Origin: an uncultured Paraprevotella sp.
GTDB lineage: Bacteria; Bacteroidota; Bacteroidia; Bacteroidales; Bacteroidaceae
Length of the DNA stretch: 64,000 nucleotides
Direction of reading: 5' to 3'
NCBI GenBank assembly: GCA_910586505.1
Contig: CAJUGV010000005.1
Location: 1-64,000 of the forward strand
The translations under genes and the position numbers were made by a program. The notes under the pieces are model-generated. The model had not been told where the DNA came from. It did no database searches and was given only the letters and a program-made list of their open reading frames with translations. The stretch's first letter is position 1. The number at the start of each line of letters is the position of its first letter. Of this stretch, positions 44,601 through 52,587 are shown piece after piece.

Positions 44601-46235
44601 ATACACGCCTGCCGAATCGCTTTGGTACTGGATGTCCAGTTTGAACTTCTCCTTTTGTGTGGTGGTGGCCCCCAGGCTGTAGACATTCTTCATCATCAGG
44701 TCCCAGTTACCCATCTGCGGCGTGTTCGATGTATTTTTCAGTGCCTTGACAAACAGTGTCTGGGTGTTGTCTGTCAGGTCCGATGAGAATTCACCCACCT
44801 GATATGTCGTCCCGTTATAGGTATATTCGAAAGCCACGGCCAGCACCTCGTCGGGTTGCAGGGTGAAGTTGAGCGACACGTAGCCCAGTGCCTTGTTCAC
44901 GGTGTATTCCGTCGAGGCAAGCAGGCGTGCGCTTTGCAGTTTTTCATAGTCCACGCTTCCCTCGAAGCCCGCGATGGCGTCCAGGACACTCGACGTCTGA
45001 CTGATGTCGCGGGCCGCGGCATATTGGGTGGTCATGGTGGAGTAGAGGGTATTGGAGGCGTTGGCCGGAGTTTTGGTATAGCCCTCGCTCCAGATGGGGT
45101 TGGAGATGTGGTCGTGTTCGCCCAGGTCGGTAAAGGCTACGATGTTGCGGTTGCTCTCATAGCTTCCCGTTTTGTTGGTTACCCATAGTTCGATGCGTTT
45201 GACGGTCACACCGGACATGACGGTAGGTAACTTGCTCATGTTCCGGTCGTAATTGTCACGGAAGAAATGAGCAAGGAAGAAGTGTCGGTTTTCTTCGTAT
45301 TCCGTGGCCGAAAATTCGTAGTTATGGGTTTGTGTGCCGCCTTTGGATGACACGCTTTTCGAGGCTGATTTCTTTTGTGAGACAACTGTTTGCAGTTTCA
45401 GCTTACCGAATTGCAGGTCGGTGCGCAGACCGAAAAGTGACGATGCACCCTTGATGAGCGACGAGTTGGTGGGAAGCGACACGTTGCCGCCTTCGATGAG
45501 TTTGATGATTTCGTCCTCCTTGCCTTCGTAGCGTAGTTTCATGCTCTGTGCGTCGAAGTCGAATGTGGCATCGGTATTGTAGTTCAGATTAAGGTTGATC
45601 TTGTCGCCGACACTACCGTTCATGCTCATGTTGATTTTCTCTTCGAAGTCGAATCCGAATGTTTTCCTGCGGTTTTCCGAAAGACTCGGATTGTCTGTCT
45701 TCTTGAGATTGCCGCCTATCTTGAGTTCGGCCGAACCTTGTGTCTTGATGCGTACGCCTCCTGGGCCGAATATTTTTTCGGCAGGCCCCAGGTCGAACTG
45801 CATGTCCGTGAAGTCGAATTTGTTCTTCCCCGCGTTGGCATATTCTTCGGCGTTCTTTTGTCGGTAATAGTTGCGCAGCGACTTTTGCAGGCTCCATTCC
45901 TGATATTCTTCAGGCGACATCAGCAACGGGGCGTTGAGGTAGCTGTCGCCCATTTTGGTCCCGATGGTGTAATTGCCCGTTTGAGGGTCATATACGGTGT
46001 CGGTTTTCAGGTTGTCGGGATCTTTTAGGTCCATGCTCCGCTTTCTCAGATCGTCTTCGTCGTGGGGGGCGGTCCGTTTCACGGTATAGCGCGGTTTGAC
46101 GGAGTCCGGTTCGGCCGATATGGGGAACAGGCCTCGTGTCGTATTCGATAAAGTGGCTCCTCCCATGCCGGCCAATGCGTTGACACTGATGGCCAAGAGG
46201 AGAAGATAAAGCCACTTTTTAAAGTTTCTTTTCAT
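38643..46235 (-). CDS. sprA: Type IX secretion system translocon SprA (Sov)
   Basis: Giant outer-membrane beta-barrel through which T9SS cargo leaves the cell. The 2530-aa protein, close to Sov of P. gingivalis in length, has a signal peptide (MKRNFKKWLYLLLLAISVNALAG), family segments early (FDFTDMQFDLGPAEKIFGPGGVRIKTQG) and many amphipathic strands, ending with an aromatic last strand (DFGFSLRFSLTR). Two low-complexity polar inserts are seen: a Lys/Glu/Asn-rich one near residues 1895-1940 and an Asn/Lys/Arg-rich one near residues 2410-2450. It lies 33 bp after ruvA. Confidence 0.95.
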   Translation of the reverse strand: MKRNFKKWLYLLLLAISVNALAGMGGATLSNTTRGLFPISAEPDSVKPRYTVKRTAPHDEDDLRKRSMDLKDPDNLKTDTVYDPQTGNYTIGTKMGDSYLNAPLLMSPEEYQEWSLQKSLRNYYRQKNAEEYANAGKNKFDFTDMQFDLGPAEKIFGPGGVRIKTQGSAELKIGGNLKKTDNPSLSENRRKTFGFDFEEKINMSMNGSVGDKINLNLNYNTDATFDFDAQSMKLRYEGKEDEIIKLIEGGNVSLPTNSSLIKGASSLFGLRTDLQFGKLKLQTVVSQKKSASKSVSSKGGTQTHNYEFSATEYEENRHFFLAHFFRDNYDRNMSKLPTVMSGVTVKRIELWVTNKTGSYESNRNIVAFTDLGEHDHISNPIWSEGYTKTPANASNTLYSTMTTQYAAARDISQTSSVLDAIAGFEGSVDYEKLQSARLLASTEYTVNKALGYVSLNFTLQPDEVLAVAFEYTYNGTTYQVGEFSSDLTDNTQTLFVKALKNTSNTPQMGNWDLMMKNVYSLGATTTQKEKFKLDIQYQSDSAGVYVSYLPEAAYKNTKLLRVMNLDRLDANNRPNPNGQFDYVEGFTISKGRIYFPVAEPFGSHLRNYLNDQAMADKYCFDALYDSTKTMARQIAEKNKFLLSGEYKGNNGAEISLGAMNVPQGSVTVSAGGVTLTENTDYTVDYSMGVVTIINQSIIDAGTNVSVNFESNDNYGMQRKTLVGFNMQYDVSKDFIVGGTFMFLNEQPLTTKVNMGEEPLKNTLWGVNLSWKKESQWLTNLIDKIPLINVSAPSHISFTGEFAQLIAGQNKKIQGSASYIDDFENTKNGISVMQPTNWMISSVPSDFEESKLVNDVRGGYNRALLSWYTVDPLFTRQSSSLTPAHIKSDLNQLSNHYVREVYERELYPNKTQTSYNSASSLPVMNLAFYPSERGAYNLNPDLDYNGHLNNPKTRWGGMMRKLDTNDFETANIEYIEFWMLDPFIYSRNETGNFGGDFYLNLGEVSEDILHDGKKFFESGMPIDGNPAYYTETAWGRVPNATSVVYAFNNESGARERQDIGLNGLSSEDERTFGAYREFLMAVQGKVSPQVYDSLMNDPAADDYHYFRGSDFDAQQRSILDRYKYINRPEGNSRSNENANESYDTSYKTTPDVEDINQDYTLNEYEKYYQYRISIRPEDFIVGQNHIVDKRTASVKLRNGNTEEVNWYQFRVPLTEYQKKVGNINDFTSIRFMRMFMAGFEKPVILRFATLDLVKADWRSYEQALYAGQMPTTNGSMEISAVNIEENNDKTPVNYVLPPGVSRVVDPSQSQLAEDNEQALSLTVRNLATGDARAVYKNTHIDMRQYKHLQMFVHANALAENVTETEDNQTSVFIRLGSDYKNNFYEYEIPLKLTAAGRYDTYSAEQCRAVWPEENMLDIDLSILTRVKQARNREKSLGNTSMNTLFSVYDENRPNNKVSVMGNPTLGEVKTIMIGVRNNAREIKSVEVWANELRLQEYSNDGGWAAQGTLNVQLSDLGSVNLTGHMETAGFGGIEDKVNERNQEDMYNYSITTSFELGKLLPEKVRFTAPIYYSYNKEVIKPKYNPLDTDMLLQDALDACTTEHEKDSLRSLTTTETTTKNFSLSNVKFNIATPKHPMPYDPANFSFSYSHNETNKTGETTAWETDKNWNGGLNYNYSPEYKPFEPFKKKIKSKSKWWNIIRDQNFNYLPQNISFNTNILRNYYEFQERDIDNLEDPTSLPLSFSKEFLWNRDFSLKWDLTKSLHFSFNSATHAEIEEPNVPVNKDLYADRYQAWKDSVWHSIKGFGTPLDYQQDFTASYKVPLDKIPCFSWINLDGNYTAHYSWERGMELEDGSSYGNTINNQRSATLNGRFNMETLYNFSPFLKEVNKKFSVGERRKAKDKSNRERETAKALAKKEKEEAQNGKDNKNKEENGTKPVADNAKGTANAKVKNPRFKGYAGEIALKPDTTVDLFHNQKSKKIRVTAVTEAGHRYPIKFKKLDKDRIRILNMDSVKLRVNVMAKAPAKEKPWYPYVQGATRFLMMVRNVSISYRNTYSMSLPGFLPNVGDMLGQRTGGGMQPGLDFAFGFTDDSYIDKAHERGWLLNNDSISTPATTNAMEDLQIKATLEPIPDFKIDLHASRTKNSNKSIQYMYAGMPTTQSGSFNMTTISIKSAFESRGNAGNGYSSKTFARFQQYLNTFQQRVEAHYANTVYPAATGLQGKFDPANGTVDKYSSDVMIPAFLAAYTGGGDLKSPLDIFPSLARMLPNWTVSYKGLAYLPWIRDRFKSVTLNHSYKSIYSIGAYNTYSSWMEYMGDLGFIQNTTDNAIIPSSMYDISSVSINEAFAPLAGLDFTLNNNMTFKVEYRKTRVLTLSMTAAQLNEACSNDFVIGWGYKINDFKLSSLFGRQRKKANGNKGRNRQTASANNRNNNRKSNSSDKKSRVISHDLNMRFDFSFRNQDAITRNIQTSLSEATNGNKAVKASFSADYTMSRYVTLSLYYDRQRNQPLLSSNAYPTITQDFGFSLRFSLTR

Positions 46236-46268
46236 ACTGTTCCTTTTGGAAGTAAGGCTTTCGGCATT

Positions 46269-46871
46269 CTATAATCTTTTGAGCGCGAGTTTGATGACAT
46301 GTTCCACTGCGGCATCCGGCTCTTCTTTCAGAATGGCTATGACCACTTTCTGAGACGGAGCGGGAGGGAAACCCAGCATGGTCAGTGCGGCCACAGCCTC
46401 TTCCAGGATTTCCGGTTGGTCTGTGAATGCTGTGGCGGATGCGGCGTTGGTTCCGCTACCTTCTATTTCCACTGAGGCTATTTTGTCTTTCAGATCCACG
46501 ATGATGCGCTGGGCTGTTTTCAAGCCGATTCCTTTCACTGTTTTAAGCAATTTGTCGTTGCCCGAACTGATTACATTGACCAGTTCCGCCGGAGTGAGGG
46601 CGGAGAGGATCATGCGTGCAGTGTTGCCTCCGATACCGGATACACTGATAAGCAACAGAAAAAGCGCACGTTCCTGCCGGGTGGAAAAACCGTAAAGCAC
46701 ATAGGCGTCTTCACGAATGGCTTCGTAAACATATAGTTTGGCTTCCTGCTTTCCTTGCAGGGCGGAAAAGGTATTCAGGGAAATGTTGAGGCCGTAGCCC
46801 ACGCCGTGACAATCGATTACGGCGATGGTCGGAGTTAGTTCGGCAACCGACCCCTTCATGTATTCTATCAT
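46269..46871 (-). CDS. ruvA: Holliday junction DNA helicase RuvA
   Basis: Binds Holliday junctions as a tetramer and loads the RuvB motor. The 200-aa protein has the N-terminal OB fold (MIEYMKGSVAELTPTIAVIDCHGVGYGLNIS), two helix-hairpin-helix regions (LISVSGIGGNTARMILSAL and LLKTVKGIGLKTAQRIIVDLKDK), and a C-terminal RuvB-contact domain (EEAVAALTMLGFPPAPSQK). It leads the ruvA-sprA pair. Confidence 0.96.
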   Translation of the reverse strand: MIEYMKGSVAELTPTIAVIDCHGVGYGLNISLNTFSALQGKQEAKLYVYEAIREDAYVLYGFSTRQERALFLLLISVSGIGGNTARMILSALTPAELVNVISSGNDKLLKTVKGIGLKTAQRIIVDLKDKIASVEIEGSGTNAASATAFTDQPEILEEAVAALTMLGFPPAPSQKVVIAILKEEPDAAVEHVIKLALKRL

Positions 46872-46891
46872 ATTTGTTTTTGCTAAATATA

Positions 46892-47282
46892 CTATAAAGA
46901 AACGGACATTACTCCTCTTTATTGTGCGTGCGCGATATTTTTTATAGGGCGTGTGTGAAATGAAAACGAAAGTTCCGGACAGATCCGTGTGCCGAACCCC
47001 TGTTATCAGGTTATATGGTCTTGTCTTGGCCGAGAGGTATGAATGAGCGATTCTCGTGAGTTTGTCATTTGACGTAAATTTCCGCTTTTCCGCTTTTGGG
47101 GTACAAAAGGACAGGCTTTTATCCGTAAACGGTGCCGGATCAGTGGGTGTTGGGCGGACAACAGCCGGATTCCGCTGACAATCTGACAGATGAAAAATGA
47201 GGGCGGAAGGATGTAAACCGGAGTGAAAACGGGCCTTGGGGACTACGGTTATCCCGGCATGCAGCTCCCTTTCGCGTGTTTA
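46892..47282. other. Intergenic region without a recognisable gene
   Basis: Upstream of ruvA. No convincing coding frame on either strand. A degenerate relative of the repeat units may start near 46937 (GTGCGCGATATTTTTTATAG). Confidence 0.5.
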
Positions 47283-47391
47283 TCTGCTGTGTGCTGATTT
47301 TTCGTGCGCAGTAAAATTTTACGCGTTGCGGAGTAAAATAAATTTTCGAGCGCACGAAAATCGGCAAATATGCGTTTTGAAGATGAATAAA
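47283..47391 (+). repeat. Intergenic 22-bp-phased repeat array, copy C
   Basis: Units start at 47304 (GTGCGCAGTAAAATTTT), 47326 (TTGCGGAGTAAAATAAA), 47348 (GAGCGCACGAAAAT) and 47370 (ATGCGTTTTG), each 22 bp apart. A 13-bp half unit GTGCTGATTTTTC (47291-47303) and TCTGCT (47283) precede them, as in copies A and B. Both flanking genes are on the minus strand. Confidence 0.72.
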
Positions 47392-47472
47392 AGCCGGATA
47401 TGCGGAATATTTATTCATTCCGCTCTTTCGTTGAAGTGTGGATTACGGCGATTTGCAAAGGGTATGGTAATG

Positions 47473-47503
47473 AAAAAGCCGGACAAAGTGAATTGCCCGG
47501 CTT
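47473..47503 (-). terminator. Terminator of the DUF6057-PD40-SGNH operon
   Basis: On the minus strand AAGCCGG pairs with CCGGCTT around a 14-base loop and is followed by TTTTC. Confidence 0.75.
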
Positions 47504-47520
47504 CCTTATGTGTCGTATGT

Positions 47521-49164
47521 TTATTTCAGGTAACGTGCCAGCGGACTGTCTATGGCGCGCAGGCCGCGTGCCACGCTCTGTGCGTTGAGCCGTGCTCCCT
47601 GAAGCGAGGTGTGCGTGTGGTCGTGGTTATAATATGCCTTGGCCCCTTCGTGTCCTATCCGGTCGAGCGCATCGGCCGTGAGATTATGCACGTCGACAAA
47701 TTCTACAGCTGTTTCGGCTGCCACTTCGCGATACCACCGGCCGTAGCTGTCGTTGCGGCGTTCCACTTTTCCTTCCGGCCATTCGTTGCGCGGGGTGAGT
47801 GAAAGCAGGATGGGAGTTCCGCCTTTTTCGCGCACGTCGTCAATAAATTTCTTCAGGTACCAGCCGAAAGAATATATTACGTCGTTGTAAGTTTTGTTTC
47901 CTTTTTGTATGCGATATACATGGCTTGTGTCGCGTGCTGTGGCGATGACCCCGCGTGCCTTGCCGCAGTCGATGTCCCCGATGTCATTATGTCCGAACTG
48001 TATCAGTACGTAGTCGCCCGGTCGGATGGCGTTATACACTCGTTCCCAGCGTCCTTCTTCCAGATAGGTTCGTGTGCTCCGTCCGGCTTTGGCTTCATTG
48101 GCAACGGTGATTCTGTCCGTATCAAAGATGGAGGCGGCCTGGCTTCCCCAGCCCCACATTCCGTCCGGATCTTTGTCTTCGTTCTTTACTGTAGAGTCTC
48201 CCGTAATGAAGACTACAGGCTTGCCTTTTTCCCGCTTCACTTCGGCCGTGGGCGGGGTAAGATTGATCAGGCAGGCTTGCAGTTCTTTGAGTGCGGGGTG
48301 AGAGGAGGCGGCCAGTCCTTCGGCAGCCGAACGCGCGTTGAGGCGCGCACCGAATCCGCTGGTGTGGATGCGGTCCAGATAGAAATGATAGTCTACCTTG
48401 CGGGTGGAGAAACGGTCGAATTTCGCAGCCGATATTTCGTTCAGGTCTACGAACGGGATGTCCTCTTCGCGGGCTATTTCGGAGGCCCACAGTCCGAATG
48501 TACCGTTGACGCGCACGATGTGTCCCGGACGGTGGGGGTCCCAGGCGTTGCGCGGGGTGAGTGAAAGCAGCACGGGACGAGCCCCTGCCGCCTTGCATTC
48601 CCTGACGAAACGCCGCAGGTATTCTCCGTAGCTGTATACGGTTTCTTTTTCTCCCGTTTCCTTGATGGTCACACAGAGCGAGTCTGAGGGTGAGGTCCCC
48701 CGGATGGAGGCACGTGCCCTTCCGCTGTCGAAGGGGCCGTTGTCGTTGTGCCCCAGTTCGATTATCACATAGTCGCCTTTTCGGATACCTTTTTTCACTT
48801 CCGGCCAGAGTTTGCGATAGAATGTGCGGCTGCTCGTGCCGCCCAGTGCATGGTTCTCTACCGTGATGCGGCCGTTGTCGAAGAACTCATGGGCAAAGTA
48901 TCCCCAGCCCCACTGTCCGTTGTCGCCGTTGCCTTTCGTGCCGGTGCGCATCGTGGAGTTGCCTATGAGAAACAATACCGGGCGGTCGCCCTGTCTGGAC
49001 GATCCGGGCACGGGGCGTGCCGTGTTGGCTTTCTCCAGGCTGTCGAGGGTGAGGTCCGTCACGTGGTTGACGTCTTCCATCGGTTTGAAACTTCCGGTTT
49101 GCTGCGCTGCAACCGTTACACTGCATCCGAGCAGAAGGCTTGCAAAAAATCCGTGTTTGTTCAT
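47521..49164 (-). CDS. Secreted double-domain SGNH esterase (rhamnogalacturonan acetylesterase-like)
   Basis: 547 aa with a signal peptide ending near VAAQ and two tandem SGNH/GDSL domains, about 60-285 and 300-547. Both show the RGAE-type blocks. Domain 1: FLIGNSTMRTG, GHNDNGPFDSG and DRIHTSGFG. Domain 2: FITGDSTVKNE, GHNDIGDIDCG and DHTHTSLQG, giving the Ser and the Asp-His pair. In domain 1 the usual GDS is GNS, with the serine kept. Expected activity is deacetylation of pectic or other glycans in the periplasm. It follows the PD40 gene by 21 bp. Confidence 0.9.
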   Translation of the reverse strand: MNKHGFFASLLLGCSVTVAAQQTGSFKPMEDVNHVTDLTLDSLEKANTARPVPGSSRQGDRPVLFLIGNSTMRTGTKGNGDNGQWGWGYFAHEFFDNGRITVENHALGGTSSRTFYRKLWPEVKKGIRKGDYVIIELGHNDNGPFDSGRARASIRGTSPSDSLCVTIKETGEKETVYSYGEYLRRFVRECKAAGARPVLLSLTPRNAWDPHRPGHIVRVNGTFGLWASEIAREEDIPFVDLNEISAAKFDRFSTRKVDYHFYLDRIHTSGFGARLNARSAAEGLAASSHPALKELQACLINLTPPTAEVKREKGKPVVFITGDSTVKNEDKDPDGMWGWGSQAASIFDTDRITVANEAKAGRSTRTYLEEGRWERVYNAIRPGDYVLIQFGHNDIGDIDCGKARGVIATARDTSHVYRIQKGNKTYNDVIYSFGWYLKKFIDDVREKGGTPILLSLTPRNEWPEGKVERRNDSYGRWYREVAAETAVEFVDVHNLTADALDRIGHEGAKAYYNHDHTHTSLQGARLNAQSVARGLRAIDSPLARYLK

Positions 49165-49185
49165 TGTTTGTTAATTTGGATATAG

Positions 49186-50754
49186 TTAATGATGTTCTTG
49201 GCAGGGAGCGGAGTATGGCGCGTGCGTGGCTTCGAATCCGACTGTTTCGGGTGCCAGGCCGGTCACGGCCTGTTCCATCGTCTTCTTATCGAAGATGGCC
49301 GCGTCGCGCGTCAGTTCGGGCACATTGTAGCTTTTCAGCAGAAGAATATGGTCGTCCGGACTTTCCACCGGCAGCATGAACGGTTTGCAGGCATGCCCCT
49401 TGCGGTTGAAATAGGCGAAGTAAGGGCGGGTGTAGCTGCCGTCGTCCCGCCGGGAACTGAATACAATCCAGCGCCCGTTGCTGCTCCATGAATGGTAGCT
49501 GTCGGCTTCCTTGCTGTTGGCTTCGGCAAGCGGACGCGGATCGGGCACACTGTCCTGCAGATTGCATATCCATAAATCGGCGCTGCGGTGCCAGATATGG
49601 AATTGCCCGTAGTCGGCCAATGTGTAAAGCAAATACCTGCCGTCCGGACTGACGCGCGCCACAGAGGCGCTTTTTCCCTCCTTGGAGCAGTTCACCAAGG
49701 TGCGGGGCTGTCCGAATGTCTGGGTGGAGGTGTCGAAGTCCATATACATAATGTCGTAGCGCAGTTCCTTGTAGTGCGAGAGGAAATAGGCGGTGCGCTC
49801 TTCCTCCGTCAGGCGGGCGGCGTCAGGCACGTGCGCGGCGGTGAAGTACAGCCGGCGTCCGTCGGGGGCCCAGTGCGGGAAAGTTTCCAGCACGGAGTCT
49901 GTGCGCAGTATGTATCGCGCAGTGCGTGTGTCGTGGTTGTAGAAGATGAGGTCGGAGGCCATGTCCTGCACTTCGATCTTTTCCGGATGATTGATGTGGA
50001 AAGACTGGTTGGTGCTGTTGCTCGAGAATACGAGCCACCGGCGTTCGGGATGCCAGGCCGGATAAGTGGCTCCATGAGGAATCTGTTCCGGAAATTTCAG
50101 TTTGGCGATGTCTTTTCCGTCGCAGATCAGGGTACCGGCATCGTTTCCGCGGACGTGCAGCATCATTCTTCCGGTGCCGTGTCCTTGGTAGTTGTGACAG
50201 TTCACACAATGCTTCTCCGGTGTCTCGTAGAGCGTACGGACGTCGAATCCCGTGAGGTCGCGCTGATAAATGCCCATTTGTTTGAAAGCGATGTAGCCGG
50301 GTTCGATGAGCCGGTAGGTGAGGAAACGGTCTATGGGTTCGGCGGCCACCCGCAGTTTGTAGGGGCGGAGGCGTCTCCATCCGCTGCGGTCTTTCACGTA
50401 GAGGCGGACGGTGAGTGAGTCTCCCTTGTGGCTTTCCATGACCGAGCGCCACTCCGGTGCCGGGAAACGTAGGGCACCGTCGCGGCCGGAGGATGCGGTG
50501 AGGGTGCCGTGCCGTCCCGTTAGTTCGGCGATACATTCCTGTCCCGGATTCATCACCTTGAAGTTGAGCGGTGCGATATTGTAGGGACAGGTGATGTCGG
50601 TGTAGTCGGGATAGGTGAGCGGGCGCTCCTCTGTTTCGACGAAGCGTTCCGGCGGTGTGGCCGGTTTGCGGCAGTTCGTGCAAAGTATCGTGGCGGCTGT
50701 GGCCACGGCGATGAGCCTGAAGGCCGCATGTAAAGGTCTGTGGGGTGTGTACAT
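49186..50754 (-). CDS. PD40/TolB-type beta-propeller protein with a CXXCH haem-binding motif
   Basis: 522 aa. A hydrophobic N-terminus (HAAFRLIAVATAATILCTNC) suggests export, possibly as a lipoprotein. An Ig-like region follows, then HCVNCHNYQGHGTG near residue 183, where CVNCH matches the covalent haem c motif, then several propeller blades (YPAWHPERRWLVFSSNS, FPHWAPDGRRLYFTAAH, ARVSPDGRYLLYTLADYG, YHSWSSNGRWIVFSSRRDD). I start at 50754 because it overlaps the upstream stop by one base (TGATG); the frame stays open upstream but only antisense-like. Role unknown; haem binding or a redox sensor/enzyme is inferred. Confidence 0.85.
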   Translation of the reverse strand: MYTPHRPLHAAFRLIAVATAATILCTNCRKPATPPERFVETEERPLTYPDYTDITCPYNIAPLNFKVMNPGQECIAELTGRHGTLTASSGRDGALRFPAPEWRSVMESHKGDSLTVRLYVKDRSGWRRLRPYKLRVAAEPIDRFLTYRLIEPGYIAFKQMGIYQRDLTGFDVRTLYETPEKHCVNCHNYQGHGTGRMMLHVRGNDAGTLICDGKDIAKLKFPEQIPHGATYPAWHPERRWLVFSSNSTNQSFHINHPEKIEVQDMASDLIFYNHDTRTARYILRTDSVLETFPHWAPDGRRLYFTAAHVPDAARLTEEERTAYFLSHYKELRYDIMYMDFDTSTQTFGQPRTLVNCSKEGKSASVARVSPDGRYLLYTLADYGQFHIWHRSADLWICNLQDSVPDPRPLAEANSKEADSYHSWSSNGRWIVFSSRRDDGSYTRPYFAYFNRKGHACKPFMLPVESPDDHILLLKSYNVPELTRDAAIFDKKTMEQAVTGLAPETVGFEATHAPYSAPCQEHH

Positions 50755-52286
50755 CAGTTTACTTCTCCTTTTTCTTGTGACGGGGCGGTGTTCTTTTCCT
50801 TGACTTTGTTTCCGAAGAAATAGTAATAGGGATAATACCCCCGGTATTTGTCGAACAATTTGTGGTCGGGGTCGGACGGCGGCTGCCGGTCGGTGGGGCC
50901 TACATCCTTGGTGAATTCCATGACGCGGGCCATATAGGGTTGCAGCAGTTCCGGACGGGTATCGGGTAATTTTCCGTTGACATAGGCCAACGCCAGGGCG
51001 TCGCCCACCGTGGCCGGCAATGCGTCGCCGTGTCTGTAAGACCGGGCGTGATAAAGAAAGAACGGCATCATGCGGGTGTAGAGTGCCGCTGCCATTGCTG
51101 CGTCGCGCTGCTCCTTGTTGGCGGGCTGCTGCATCGCCACATAGTAGCCGATAAACGGAGGCTGCATCAGATAGCCTTCGAACACGTCGAATGCGGGAGC
51201 CACTCTGTTGATAAATGACAGTTCGGCATCCCGGCTTTTGAGCTCGGGATTCTGCAGCATGGCGCGGTAGCGGTCGGTGAAATCCGTTTCGAACGGCTGT
51301 TGCGACAGCACATGCAGATAGCGCAGTGCCAGATTGGTTTCTTCCTTCATTACGGCATAGCGTATCATGCGGCGCAGGCGTGCGGTGCATACTCTGTCCA
51401 GTACGTTAAGCTCCATGTCCTTGCGGTAGGCCGTCTGGAGCAGTCCGGCATGAAAGTCGCAGTCGGCCTCATAGATGTCGTGTCCGTCTGTCGGAAGTCC
51501 GTTGCGGCCTGTGAGTGCGATGGGTTCGAAATCATAGCGGATCTTGAAGAGGTCGTCGAGCAGGCGTCCGGTGTGATGGAGCGCGATGGCATGGTAGGCC
51601 GCTACCTGCCGGTTGCTGCCGTCGTAAGCCTGTGCCGTCCGGATCATATCGCCCCATTGCTGCTGCCGCATCAGCCGTTGAAGGAGGGCTGTGGTGCGGA
51701 CGTAGTTCCGGCATTGTGTGCCGTACAGACAGATGCCGCCCGTGAGGAGCAGGGTGGTGCATATCGCGATGAGGCGTCCGGTGCGGACGTCGGCGGGAGC
51801 CGGTGTAGGGCATTGTTTTTTACGAGAACGGAAGAATGTGAAAACGACGGGCGTTGCGGCACAAAGCAGTAGCAGTATACCGACGGGGAGGCCTGCCATC
51901 CGGCCCGGTTCGGTATAGATAAAAGCGTTGAACCCCTGCCATACCCACCGGAACATACATGCCAATGCCGGAATGTATTGCAGGGCGTGCAGGCGGGGCG
52001 GCAGGCGGAGCAGACTGCCGAAGAGGCAGCTCCCGGCCGTCAGTAATCCTGCCAGGACTAAGCCGCCCAGCCAGGGAAAGGAGAACAGCGAGAGCAAGCC
52101 GCGCCCCATAAGCCAGAGGAGCCCTACGGGCTGGCTGACGAGGAACTGCATCAGAGACATGTTTGTGGAAAAGAAACTGTATTCGCGCGCCATCATGAAG
52201 ACGTCGCCGTACCATAAAGAAGAGAAATACCAAGCGGAAAGAAAGAATACAAGTTCGCTTGTTCTTTTTATCTTGAGGGTTTTCAT
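50754..52286 (-). CDS. DUF6057-type multi-pass membrane protein
   Basis: 510 aa. The first 200 residues contain about five or six hydrophobic segments (for example ELVFFLSAWYFSSLWYGDVF, GLVLAGLLTAGSCLFGSLL, AGLPVGILLLLCAATPVVF); the rest is soluble and helical, TPR-like (NYVRTTALLQRLMRQQQWGDM). It ends in a Tyr-rich stretch (DKYRGYYPYYYFFGNKVKEK). Function unknown. In Bacteroidetes such genes sit next to PD40 propeller genes, as here. The start at 52286 is chosen because a -7 element lies 96 bp upstream and the longer frame (to 52385) would overlap it. Confidence 0.78.
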   Translation of the reverse strand: MKTLKIKRTSELVFFLSAWYFSSLWYGDVFMMAREYSFFSTNMSLMQFLVSQPVGLLWLMGRGLLSLFSFPWLGGLVLAGLLTAGSCLFGSLLRLPPRLHALQYIPALACMFRWVWQGFNAFIYTEPGRMAGLPVGILLLLCAATPVVFTFFRSRKKQCPTPAPADVRTGRLIAICTTLLLTGGICLYGTQCRNYVRTTALLQRLMRQQQWGDMIRTAQAYDGSNRQVAAYHAIALHHTGRLLDDLFKIRYDFEPIALTGRNGLPTDGHDIYEADCDFHAGLLQTAYRKDMELNVLDRVCTARLRRMIRYAVMKEETNLALRYLHVLSQQPFETDFTDRYRAMLQNPELKSRDAELSFINRVAPAFDVFEGYLMQPPFIGYYVAMQQPANKEQRDAAMAAALYTRMMPFFLYHARSYRHGDALPATVGDALALAYVNGKLPDTRPELLQPYMARVMEFTKDVGPTDRQPPSDPDHKLFDKYRGYYPYYYFFGNKVKEKNTAPSQEKGEVN

Positions 52287-52382
52287 GTCGGGCAGATGGG
52301 TTAATGTTTGCCGCCTGCGGGCTTCTTTGCATGCAGTCTTTTGTGTCCCTGTCCGAAGGCCGGCCGGAAGCGGCTGATGCTG

Positions 52383-52390
52383 CAAAGGTA
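52383..52390 (-). promoter_or_regulatory. Promoter -7 element of the DUF6057 operon (minus strand)
   Basis: TACCTTTG on the minus strand, giving a leader of about 90 nt before the ATG at 52286. Confidence 0.6.
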
Positions 52391-52492
52391 GTGTTTTGCA
52401 TTGGAATCCTTTTCTTTTGTCCGGTAAAAAAGGGCCGGTAAGACGGATAAAAACGTAATTTGTTGTCTGTGGCCCTATTTATGTCTTTTTTT

Positions 52493-52524
52493 CTTGGGGA
52501 CTTCCCATAAATTAACTACATTTG
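52493..52524 (+). promoter_or_regulatory. Promoter of the etfB-etfA-acyl-CoA dehydrogenase operon
   Basis: CTTG (52493-52496), an approximate -33 element, 20-bp spacer, then TACATTTG (52517-52524). Confidence 0.65.
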
Positions 52525-52587
52525 CCAGATATGGTTTGTCATAAAATGAAAAACAAATCTTAATCTATACGACAAAATAAAAGAACT

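Noticed and set aside
47236..47802. 188-codon plus-strand frame downstream of the SGNH gene
   Set aside because: Covers a repeat array and the antisense of the SGNH gene end; Cys/Val-rich translation of no family.
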